In this document: positions 1 through 6,480 of the stretch, one piece after another | Position numbering within the stretch: position 1 is the first letter of the stretch | Layout: every line of letters begins with the position of its first letter | From: Mycobacterium shimoidei | Lineage (GTDB): Bacteria > Actinomycetota > Actinomycetes > Mycobacteriales > Mycobacteriaceae | Assembly: GCA_002101905.1 (NCBI GenBank) | Contig: LQPU01000001.1 | Location: 124,001 to 188,000, forward strand | Direction: 5' to 3' | Length of the DNA: 64,000 nucleotides | Position numbers and translations under genes: made by a program | Notes under the pieces: model-generated | The model's input: the letters and a program-made list of their open reading frames with translations, nothing else | What the model was told of the DNA's origin: nothing | The model's database searches: none

Positions 1-217
1 CCACGGGCGCGGCCGGTACCGGTAGCGGAAGTGGGGGATCGCCGGCCTGCGGCACCTCCGAGGAGTCGACCGCCGGGGGCGTGGTCACCTTGTACGGGCA
101 GGACCCGGCCTCGGCCTTGGGCTCGGCGGCGGCCGTGTGCACCGCCGGCAGCCCGACCACCGCGGATACCAGAAAAACGGCTGCTGCCAGGGAGGATGCA
201 CAACGTAACACGGCCAT
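1..217 (-). CDS. dacB1: D-alanyl-D-alanine carboxypeptidase DacB1 (N-terminal part only)
   Basis: Only the first 72 codons lie in the window; the gene runs off the left edge. The ATG at 217 opens a signal-peptide-like stretch (hydrophobic core [16 protein letters not shown], then small residues AAAEP), followed by [20 protein letters not shown] and a Pro-rich linker. This matches, from memory, the start of mycobacterial DacB1 (Rv3330), a secreted penicillin-binding-type peptidase that trims peptidoglycan stem peptides outside the membrane. The catalytic SxxK, SxN and KTG motifs would lie beyond the edge, so activity cannot be judged. The next gene on this strand, 82 bases upstream, is the strictosidine-synthase-like gene. 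The identification rests on the N-terminal match plus the position next to the Rv3329 homologue. Confidence 0.75.
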   Translation of the reverse strand, partial: MAVLRCASSLAAAVFLVSAVVGLPAVHTAAAEPKAEAGSCPYKVTTPPAVDSSEVPQAGDPPLPLPVPAAPV

Positions 218-299
218 CGTGTGTGCAGACTAGGCGATTGGCGCCACGATTTCCGGGAGCCGCGCTGTGACTGATGTTGCAGAAGTTAAAAACTGGGAT

Positions 300-1304
300 T
301 TACAGCGCGGTGGCTTGCAGGTCGACATATGCGACGGCGGGGTAGTTGATCGTGCCCATCCACAGCTTGCTGTCGGCCTCGACCAGACCGGTGACGACGC
401 CGAAGTCGCGATGTGTGGTGCGCACCCCGGCCACAGCCGTGCCGTCGTCGGGGTCGAACGCGACCGCCCACACCTCGGGTTTGATGCGCGGTTGCAATCG
501 CTCGGGCAACCGCCAGGCCGCCTTGCGCAGGATCGGCGCGCGTGGCAGTAGCCATTCCAGCGCGGTGTTGACCTCGGTCACCATCGCGACCCAGATCCGG
601 CCGTCCGCACCGGTGGAGATGTTGTCGGGCATGCCCGGTAGGTGTACCGCCAGCGGCGTGACGGAGCCGGCCTGCGGACCGGTCAACCAATACTTCGACA
701 GCCGCCGCGCCTGGGTCTCGGCGAACACCAAGGCCGATTCGTCAGCGGTCAGCGTCACGCCGTTGGCGAAGTACAGGCCGTCGACGAGCGTGCTGACGGC
801 GCCGTCGGTGCCCAGCCGGAACAGGGCGCCACGCCCGCGTGCCTCGACGATGGCCGCGGTGTAGTGCTCGATGTGGAAGTCGCAGGTGGACTCGGTGAAA
901 TAGATTGTGCCGTCTGCAGTTTCGGTGACGTTGGAACAGAACATCAGCGCTCTGCCGTCCACTGATTCGACCAGCGACTGCAGTTTGCGGCTCACCGGAT
1001 CCAGGGCCAGCAGTCCGCGGTAGCTATCGCAGACGAGCAGCCGCCCGTCGCGGGCAACGTGCATGCCCAGCGGGCGTCCGCCGGTGTCGGCGACGACGAC
1101 GACGGGTTCTCCTCCGTCCGTGGGGATTTGAACGATCCGGCCGTCGTCCAATCCGGTCCACAGCCGGCCGCCGTTATCGACCACCACGTCCTCGGGTCCG
1201 TTGCCGGGCAACCGAACAACCGTGACGTCGGCCGACGGCACGGCGGGCAGCGGGTCGACGGGCGGGGGCTGCCAGCGCACCGGATTGACCCGTGGTTTCG
1301 TCAT
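300..1304 (-). CDS. Strictosidine-synthase-like / SMP-30-type beta-propeller protein
   Basis: A 334-residue protein with no signal peptide. The motif FANGVTLTADESALVFAET, followed by RLSKYWLTG and LPGMPDNIS, is typical of the strictosidine synthase-like beta-propeller family, related to SMP-30/gluconolactonase and usually acting as lactonases or esterases. The repeated GRLWTGLDDGRI and GRIWVAMVTEV blades fit a six-bladed propeller. The substrate is unknown. Its ATG overlaps the stop of the upstream aminotransferase by four bases (ATGA), so the two are probably translated from one mRNA and may act on related metabolites (inference). I do not recall a counterpart between dacB1 and Rv3329 in M. 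tuberculosis, so it may be a lineage-specific insertion. Confidence 0.75.
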   Translation of the reverse strand: MTKPRVNPVRWQPPPVDPLPAVPSADVTVVRLPGNGPEDVVVDNGGRLWTGLDDGRIVQIPTDGGEPVVVVADTGGRPLGMHVARDGRLLVCDSYRGLLALDPVSRKLQSLVESVDGRALMFCSNVTETADGTIYFTESTCDFHIEHYTAAIVEARGRGALFRLGTDGAVSTLVDGLYFANGVTLTADESALVFAETQARRLSKYWLTGPQAGSVTPLAVHLPGMPDNISTGADGRIWVAMVTEVNTALEWLLPRAPILRKAAWRLPERLQPRIKPEVWAVAFDPDDGTAVAGVRTTHRDFGVVTGLVEADSKLWMGTINYPAVAYVDLQATAL

Positions 1305-2656
1305 AGCCTGCTCCCGATCTCGGTCAGCACCTGACGCAGGGTGGATGCGATTTCGTCGAACTCGTCTTGGCCGCTGATCAGCGGCGGCGCCAGCACGATC
1401 GCCGGGTCGCCGCGCTCGTCGATGCGGCAGTACAGTCCCGCCTCAAAGAGTCCTGCCACGATTGCCGGCAGCAGCCGACGGCGATCCTCGGTCGTGAGGG
1501 TCTGCTTGGTGGCCTGGTCCTTGACCAATTCGATGGAGTAAAAGTAGCCCTCGCCGCGAACGTCGCCGACGATCGGAAGGTCGTAGAGCCCCTCCAACGC
1601 GGCGCGGAGTCGGGGCGCGTGGTGTTTGACGCGGTCGTTGAGACGCTCACGCTCGAAGATGTCCAGGTTGGCCAGCGCCACCGCCGCCGACACCGGATGC
1701 CCGCCGAAGGTGTAGCCGTGCGGGAACGTCGTCGCGCCGTCGTTGAACGGCTCGAACAATCGGTCGCTGGCGATCATCGCGCCGATCGGCGAGTAGCCCG
1801 ACGTCAATCCCTTGGCGCAGGTGATCATGTCCGGCACGTAGCCGAAGTCGTCACAGGCGAACATCGAGCCGATCCGCCCATACGCGCAAATCACTTCATC
1901 GGAGACCAGTAGGACGTCGTACTCGTCGCAAATCTCGCGTACGCGTTCGAAATAGCCCGGCGGGGGCGGGATGCTGCCGCCCGCGTTCTGCACCGGTTCG
2001 AGGAACACCGCGGCGACGGTGTCGGGTCCTTGCGCCTCGATGGCCTCGCAGATCTGTTCGGCGGCCCACTGGCCGAACGCTTTGGCGTCGCTGCTGAACG
2101 GTTCGGGCGCACGGTAGAAGTTGGCGTTGGGCACGGTGACCGCGCCCGGGGTCAGCGGCTCGAACGGGGCCTGGTAGGCCGGGACATTGGTGATGGCCAG
2201 CGCACCCTGCGGGGTGCCGTGGTAGGCGACCGCCCGTGAAATCGCTTTGTATTTACCGGGTTTGCCGGTCAACTTGAAGTACTGCTTGGCCAGTTTCCAC
2301 GCGGTTTCGACGGCTTCGCCGCCGCCGGTGGTGAAGAAAACCCGGTTCAGGTCGCCGGGCGCGTACTGGGCGAGTCGCTCGGCGAGTTCGATCGCGGTCG
2401 GGGTGGCATACGACCACAGCGGAAAGTAGGCCAGTGTGCGGGCCTGCTTCGCGGCCGCCTCGGCGAGCTCGTCGCGGCCGTGCCCGACCTGAACGACGAA
2501 CAGCCCTGACAGCCCGTCGAGGTAACTACGCCCGCGGTCGTCGAAAATCCGCACACCCTCGCCGCGGGTGATGATCGGTCGGCTGATGTCGGGTCCGTGC
2601 TGGGCGAAGTGCAGCCACAGATGGCGATTGGCCTTCGCCCACAGGTCATCTGTCAT
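1301..2656 (-). CDS. Class III PLP-dependent aminotransferase (Rv3329-like)
   Basis: A 451-residue cytosolic omega-aminotransferase. It shows the PLP phosphate-binding region FFTTGGGEAVETAWKLA, the aromatic/His motif AVAYHGTPQGALA, the acidic motif LLVSDEVICAYGRIG, and the PLP lysine in CAKGLTSGYSPIGAM. The C-terminal small domain is complete. The ATG at 2656 (MTDDLWAKANRHLWLH) is chosen because the frame upstream runs through the opposite frame of the Ser-rich gene and loses normal composition. The amino donor and acceptor cannot be told from sequence; relatives use beta-alanine, GABA, polyamines or other omega-amines with pyruvate. It is the first gene of a two-gene unit with the propeller protein. 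Confidence 0.88.
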   Translation of the reverse strand: MTDDLWAKANRHLWLHFAQHGPDISRPIITRGEGVRIFDDRGRSYLDGLSGLFVVQVGHGRDELAEAAAKQARTLAYFPLWSYATPTAIELAERLAQYAPGDLNRVFFTTGGGEAVETAWKLAKQYFKLTGKPGKYKAISRAVAYHGTPQGALAITNVPAYQAPFEPLTPGAVTVPNANFYRAPEPFSSDAKAFGQWAAEQICEAIEAQGPDTVAAVFLEPVQNAGGSIPPPPGYFERVREICDEYDVLLVSDEVICAYGRIGSMFACDDFGYVPDMITCAKGLTSGYSPIGAMIASDRLFEPFNDGATTFPHGYTFGGHPVSAAVALANLDIFERERLNDRVKHHAPRLRAALEGLYDLPIVGDVRGEGYFYSIELVKDQATKQTLTTEDRRRLLPAIVAGLFEAGLYCRIDERGDPAIVLAPPLISGQDEFDEIASTLRQVLTEIGSRL

Positions 2657-2705
2657 CGTCTGCCGAGCGTAGCCCCGGGGCGCTTTGCGGCGCCGGTCTG
2701 CGCGA

Positions 2706-3392
2706 TCAGGGGCTGCTACTGCTGTCGCTGCTGCTGGTGCTGCTGCTAGTTCCGCTGTCGCTGCTGCTGCTGGTCCCGCTGTCGGAGCTGCTGCCGGTGT
2801 CGGAGCTGCTGCCGGTGTCGGAGCTGCTGGTCCCGCTGTCGCTGCTGCTGCTTCCGCTGTCGGCGCTGCCGGTGCCGGGAGAATCGCCACCGGTGTTGTT
2901 GTCGCCAGTGTTGTTGTCGTCGGAGGTGCTGTCGCTGCCGGTGCTGGACGGACCGCCGCCGGGAGAGCTGTCGGTGCTGCCGCCGCCGGCGACATCACCC
3001 GGCGGTTGTGGACCGTCGGCCGGTGGGGTCGCCGGTGGTTGTGGACCGTCGGTAGGTGGTTCTGTCGGCGGCGCGGCGGTGGGCAGATCGTAGTCGTACG
3101 GCCCACCCGCACAAATGCCCGCCGGATCCCACGGGCACGCGGGATCGTTTGGCCCCATAGGCATGTCGGTGTCGGTCGGCGTTGTGTCGCAGGCACCGAT
3201 CGGCACCCCGTCGCAGATGGGCGGGCAGGCGGGGTTCCACGGATTTGGTGCACAAGTGGGTTCGTCAGTGCTCACCGGATTGTCGGCATCGGCCGGGACG
3301 GCCATGCTGAGGGCCGGGATGACCATCAGCGCCCCCACCGCCGCCACCTTCGCGATACTGCGTTCGACAGCCGATCTAGTTGTCCCGCCCAT
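2706..3392 (-). CDS. Secreted Pro-rich protein with Ser/Asp repeat tail (hypothetical)
   Basis: A 228-residue protein of unknown function. Residues 10-37 form a Sec signal peptide (hydrophobic VAAVGALMVIPALSMAV, then ADADN). The mature N-terminus has seven cysteines within about 80 residues in short motifs such as CAPNPWNPACPPICDG and CPWDPAGICAGG, which suggests an oxidised extracellular domain. A Pro/Thr linker follows, then a low-complexity tail built almost only of Ser, Asp, Gly and Thr. The ATG at 3392 is preceded by AGAAGGAGTGATCA, a good ribosome binding site. It is divergent from sigJ across 154 bases. The tail could be a flexible cell-wall spanner or glycosylation region; this is inference. 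Confidence 0.72.
   Translation of the reverse strand: MGGTTRSAVERSIAKVAAVGALMVIPALSMAVPADADNPVSTDEPTCAPNPWNPACPPICDGVPIGACDTTPTDTDMPMGPNDPACPWDPAGICAGGPYDYDLPTAAPPTEPPTDGPQPPATPPADGPQPPGDVAGGGSTDSSPGGGPSSTGSDSTSDDNNTGDNNTGGDSPGTGSADSGSSSSDSGTSSSDTGSSSDTGSSSDSGTSSSSDSGTSSSTSSSDSSSSP
2709..2852 (-). repeat. Tandem Ser-rich coding repeat (GSSSDT/GTSSSSDS units)
   Basis: The last 48 codons of the secreted protein consist of imperfect six- to eight-codon units such as GSSSDT, GSSSDS and GTSSSSDS. On the DNA level this is a run of agctccgac/gacagcgg blocks. Such tracts change length easily by slippage, so the copy number may differ between strains. Confidence 0.8.
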
Positions 3393-3546
3393 TGATCACT
3401 CCTTCTGCGGTTTTACCCCGCGTGACGGCTGTCGGCACACGCCGAAACGTCTGTACGCACAATATCTTTGCTATTGGCGGGCCGGCACAAACTTTACCGA
3501 TCAGCGCTCAGCAAACATGTCACGCCATCAGTTCTAGTCTGAAGTC

Positions 3547-4467
3547 ATGACGGTTGCCCAACGAGCCGACGAGTTCGAGGCGCTGCGGCCCCACCTGCTG
3601 GCTGTCGCATACCGGCTGACCGGCACGTTCGCCGATGCCGAGGACATCGTGCAAGAAGCCTGGCTGCGCTGGGACGCCGCCGACAACCGGGAGGAGATCG
3701 CCGATCTGCGGGCATGGCTGACCACGGTGGTCAGCCGGCTTGGGCTCGATCGGCTGCGCTCCGCCGCACATCGGCGGGAGACGTATTTCGGCGAATGGCT
3801 GCCCGAGCCCGTGGTCACCGGTATCGACGCCGCCGACCCGCTCACCGCTGTTGTCGCCGGCGAGGACGCCCGCTTTGCCGCGATGGTCGTGCTCGAGCGG
3901 CTATCCCCGGATCAGCGGGTGGCTTTCGTGCTGCACGACGGGTTCGGGGTGCCGTTCACCGAGATCGCCGAGGTGTTGGGCACCAGCGCGGCAGCCGCCC
4001 GACAGTTGGCATCACGGGCTCGCCGGGCGGTGGCCGACGCGCCACCGCCGGCGCCGGATCCCACGCACAACGAGGTGGTGGGCAAGCTGATGGCGGCCCT
4101 CGCCTCGGGGGACATGGCCGCCGCCGTCGAGCTGCTGCATCCGGATGTGACATTCACCGGCGATTCCAACCGCAAGGCGCCTACCGCAGCGCGGGTTATC
4201 CACGGGGCGGACAAGGTGGTGCGCTTCATGCTCGGGCTTGCGCAGCGCTACGGTCCGTCCTTCTACACCGCGAATCAGCTGGCGCTGGTCAACGGCGAGC
4301 TGGGCGCCTACACGTCCGGAACATCCGGCGACGACGGGTATCAGGCGATGATGCCGCGGGTCACGGCGATGACGGTGCGCGACGGAAAGATCTGCGCCAT
4401 CTGGGATATCGCCAACCCGGATAAGTTCACGGGTTCCCCGCTGCGCCAGCGATCCGATGACGGTTAA
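3547..4467 (+). CDS. sigJ: ECF41-family RNA polymerase sigma factor SigJ
   Basis: A 306-residue extracytoplasmic-function sigma factor with a fused C-terminal domain. Sigma region 2 spans about residues 12-75 (GTFADAEDIVQEAWLRW) and region 4 about 110-165 (LSPDQRVAFVLHDGFGVPF, then the helix-turn-helix FTEIAEVLGTSAAAARQL). The linker carries the ECF41 signature WLPEP at residues 84-88. A SnoaL-like domain (about 175-300) ends with NPDKF at 290-294, where most ECF41 proteins have NPDKL. In this family the C-terminal domain modulates activity and there is usually no classical anti-sigma factor. Position beside the Rv3329 homologue agrees with SigJ (Rv3328c). The adjacent F420/PPOX and carboxymuconolactone decarboxylase genes are the expected kind of ECF41 partner; the latter has a matching promoter. 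Confidence 0.9.
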   Translation: MTVAQRADEFEALRPHLLAVAYRLTGTFADAEDIVQEAWLRWDAADNREEIADLRAWLTTVVSRLGLDRLRSAAHRRETYFGEWLPEPVVTGIDAADPLTAVVAGEDARFAAMVVLERLSPDQRVAFVLHDGFGVPFTEIAEVLGTSAAAARQLASRARRAVADAPPPAPDPTHNEVVGKLMAALASGDMAAAVELLHPDVTFTGDSNRKAPTAARVIHGADKVVRFMLGLAQRYGPSFYTANQLALVNGELGAYTSGTSGDDGYQAMMPRVTAMTVRDGKICAIWDIANPDKFTGSPLRQRSDDG

Positions 4468-4487
4468 CCACAGATTGGAGGACCAGC

Positions 4488-4970
4488 GTGGCCGGTAGGG
4501 TCACTCAGAAGTTGGGCGCGTTGATGTTTCGTGGCATGGACAAGCTGCGCCATCGCGACGCCTTCGACATCGGCGCGCCAACGGGCACCGACTTCACCGG
4601 CTTCGACAAGACCCGCCAGGTCGTGCTGGTGACGTACAAGCGCTCCGGTGAAGCGATGCCCAGTCCGATCAACCACGGCGTTGCCGACGGGAAGCTCTAT
4701 GTCCGGACGGACGCTTCTACGGGCAAGGTCAAGCGGATTCGCAACAACCCGAACGTCGTGGTGGTGCCGAGCAACTTCCGCGGAAGACCCAAAGGCCAAC
4801 CGGTCGCCGGGACGGCCAGGATTTTGCCCGAGTCCGAGCACGCCCACGCGGACCAGGCGATCGCCGCAAACTGGAGCCTGCCGATGAGGCTGTTCGAGCG
4901 CAGCCTCGAGAAGGGCAGCGCCGCATTCGGCGTGCCGATGGCCTATATCGAGATCACTCCGGCCCGCTAG
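4488..4970 (+). CDS. PPOX-class F420/FMN-binding split-barrel protein
   Basis: A 160-residue protein starting at GTG 4488 behind GGAGG. The segment FDKTRQVVLVTYKRSGEAMPSPINHGVADGK (strands of a split beta-barrel) and the later VKRIRNNPNVVVVPS are typical of the PPOX class of F420- or flavin-dependent enzymes in mycobacteria. The substrate is unknown. It begins 20 bases after sigJ, so it is likely cotranscribed with it. Oxidoreductases are regular neighbours of ECF41 sigma factors. Its 3' end overlaps the convergent carboxymuconolactone decarboxylase gene by 17 bases. An assignment to F420 rather than FMN is inference. Confidence 0.75.
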   Translation: MAGRVTQKLGALMFRGMDKLRHRDAFDIGAPTGTDFTGFDKTRQVVLVTYKRSGEAMPSPINHGVADGKLYVRTDASTGKVKRIRNNPNVVVVPSNFRGRPKGQPVAGTARILPESEHAHADQAIAANWSLPMRLFERSLEKGSAAFGVPMAYIEITPAR

Positions 4971-5553
4971 CCCAGGGAACCCGGCAGGCGTCGCCGGAGT
5001 TGAAGCCCTGTTCGGTGATCCCCAGCGCCGAGTACATCCGCGCACGCATGTTCTCCACACCGATCTGATACGTCAGTTCGATCACTCCGTCGTCGCCGAA
5101 TCGGGCCCGCAGGTCGGCGACCTGCTCGTCGGTCACGCTGTGCGGGTCGGTGGTCATCGCGTCGGCGTAGGCGATCGCGGCGCGCTCGTCGTCGGTGTAA
5201 AGCGGCGACGTGGCGTAGTTGTCGATGTCCTTGAGTCGTTCGACGTCGAGGCCGTCGAGGCGCTGCAGCATGGCGCCGAAGTCGACGCACCATGAGCAGC
5301 CGATGGTTCGCGCGGTCCAGAACACGGCCAGCTCGCGAACACTCGCTGGCAGCTTGCGCGAGGCACGCTGCAGCATCGTCTCGTGCACGGCGTTGGCGAC
5401 CAGCAGCCGCGGGTGATGCGCTGCGACCGTGAACGGCTCCGGAACCTCGCCGAACCGGCGCTTGGCGTACCGGTACATGACGCGGGTCAGCAGGTTAGCC
5501 CTCTTCGGGGGCAGTGGTTCGATACGAGTTTTCTGTGTCATACCTTGTGTCAT
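4954..5553 (-). CDS. Carboxymuconolactone decarboxylase (AhpD-like) family protein
   Basis: A protein of 199 residues from the ATG at 5553, or 195 from the ATG at 5541. The segment VRELAVFWTARTIGCSWCVDFG contains the CxxC pair of the AhpD/CMD fold, and IELTYQIGVENMRARMYSALG completes the helical domain. Such proteins act as peroxide-related thiol oxidoreductases or as decarboxylases in the cytosol; the substrate here is unknown. This family is the hallmark target of ECF41 sigma factors. A perfect ECF41 promoter lies just upstream, with its -10 only about nine bases before the 5553 ATG, so the transcript would have almost no leader. If transcription starts a few bases further in, 5541 would be the start. 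The gene is convergent with the F420/PPOX gene. Confidence 0.85.
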   Translation of the reverse strand: MTQGMTQKTRIEPLPPKRANLLTRVMYRYAKRRFGEVPEPFTVAAHHPRLLVANAVHETMLQRASRKLPASVRELAVFWTARTIGCSWCVDFGAMLQRLDGLDVERLKDIDNYATSPLYTDDERAAIAYADAMTTDPHSVTDEQVADLRARFGDDGVIELTYQIGVENMRARMYSALGITEQGFNSGDACRVPWASGPE

Positions 5554-5561
5554 ACCCCTCA

Positions 5562-5588
5562 GACGAGGTGGCTCGCCAATGTGTGACA
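5562..5588 (-). promoter_or_regulatory. ECF41 (SigJ-type) promoter TGTCACA-N16-CGTC
   Basis: On the minus strand, TGTCACA (5588-5582) is followed by exactly 16 bases and then CGTC (5565-5562). This is identical to the published ECF41 promoter motif, as I recall it. It points at the carboxymuconolactone decarboxylase gene and sits at the right distance for transcription to start at or next to its first ATG. Confidence 0.8.
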
Positions 5589-5597
5589 GCGGCCCCG

Positions 5598-5661
5598 GCG
5601 CGAGCGGGCGTGTTCGTACGCCGACACGCCGCAAATGGCGACATTTTGCGCCCGCTCGCGG
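5598..5661 (+). repeat. 64-bp palindromic interspersed repeat, copy A
   Basis: Copy A of a 64-bp element found three times in the window. Its layout is a 34-base conserved left part (outer arm gcgcgagcgggcg, inner hairpin ggcgtgt/acacgcc), a 17-base variable middle, and a 13-base right arm cgcccgctcgcgg that pairs with the left arm (12 of 13). It lies downstream of sdhB and upstream of the decarboxylase promoter, where it could act as an RNA hairpin or terminator. Confidence 0.85.
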
Positions 5662-5685
5662 CAAAGCGGGGGGCAAAGCGGGAGG

Positions 5686-6480
5686 TCAGCGCGCGAACAT
5701 CAGCGCCCGCTTGACCTCCTGGATGGCCTTGGTCACCTCGATGCCGCGCGGACAGGCCTCGGTGCAGTTGAACGTCGTGCGGCAGCGCCACACGCCGTCG
5801 ACCTCGTTGAGGATCTCGAGCCGCTCGGCGGCGCCCTCGTCGCGGCTGTCGAAGATGAACCGGTGCGCGTTGACGATCGCCGCCGGCCCGAAATACGAAC
5901 CCTCATGCCAGAAGATCGGGCAACTGGTGGTACACGCCGCGCACAGGATGCACTTGGTGGTGTCGTCGTAGCGCGCGCGATCGGTCTGACTCTGGATGCG
6001 CTCGCGGGTCGGCGGGTTGCCGCTGGTGATCAGGTATGGCTTGACCGCGCGGTAGGCGTCGAAGAACGGCTCCATGTCGACGATGAGATCCTTCTCCACC
6101 GGCAGTCCGCGGATCGGTTCGACGGTGACGGTCAACTGTTTGCCCGGCTTTTTGGGCAGCAGGTCACGCATCAGCACCTTGCAGGCCAGCCGGTTGACCC
6201 CGTTGATCCGCATCGCGTCCGAGCCGCATACCCCGTGGGCGCAGGACCGCCGGAAGGTCAGTGTGCCGTCGAGATAGCTCTTGATGTAGATCAGCAGGTT
6301 GAGCAGCCGGTCGCTGGGAAGACACGGAACCCGGAAGCTCTGCCAGCCACCGGAATCGGCGTACTGGTCGGGGTTTTCCGGGTTGAAGCGGGCTATCTTC
6401 ACCGTCACCATCACCGAGCCTTCGGGAATCGGCGGCAACGGCGGATCGCCGGGTTCGGGCTTGTCGACGACCGAACTCAT
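5686..6480 (-). CDS. sdhB: Succinate dehydrogenase iron-sulfur subunit SdhB
   Basis: A 264-residue subunit that passes electrons from the flavoprotein to the quinone site. The N-terminal ferredoxin domain carries the [2Fe-2S] cysteines C80, C85 and C100 (SCAHGVCGSD, NRLAC). The C-terminal domain carries the [4Fe-4S]/[3Fe-4S] motifs CILCAACTTSCP and CTEACPRG. It is the last gene of sdhCDAB; its ATG overlaps the sdhA stop by one base (TGATG). Complete and of normal length. Matches Rv3319. It works on the cytoplasmic face of the membrane as part of complex II. Confidence 0.95.
   Translation of the reverse strand: MSSVVDKPEPGDPPLPPIPEGSVMVTVKIARFNPENPDQYADSGGWQSFRVPCLPSDRLLNLLIYIKSYLDGTLTFRRSCAHGVCGSDAMRINGVNRLACKVLMRDLLPKKPGKQLTVTVEPIRGLPVEKDLIVDMEPFFDAYRAVKPYLITSGNPPTRERIQSQTDRARYDDTTKCILCAACTTSCPIFWHEGSYFGPAAIVNAHRFIFDSRDEGAAERLEILNEVDGVWRCRTTFNCTEACPRGIEVTKAIQEVKRALMFAR

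Noticed and set aside
2657..3253. Long N-terminal extension of the aminotransferase
   Set aside because: The 199 extra codons are Pro/Ala/Thr repeats read out of frame across the secreted-protein gene; the family length fits the ATG at 2656.
2685..3395. Plus-strand Leu/Ala-rich frames opposite the Ser-rich secreted protein
   Set aside because: They are the reverse reading of Ser/Asp codon repeats (poly-Leu or poly-Ala artefacts), with no ribosome binding site.
3393..3470. SigF promoter before the Ser-rich secreted protein (GTTT ... GGGTAA)
   Set aside because: The boxes are more than 20 bases apart, outside the 15-17 range.
3514..3546. TGTCACG near sigJ as an ECF41 autoregulatory promoter
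   Set aside because: No CGTC at 16 bases, and the predicted start would fall inside the sigJ coding region.
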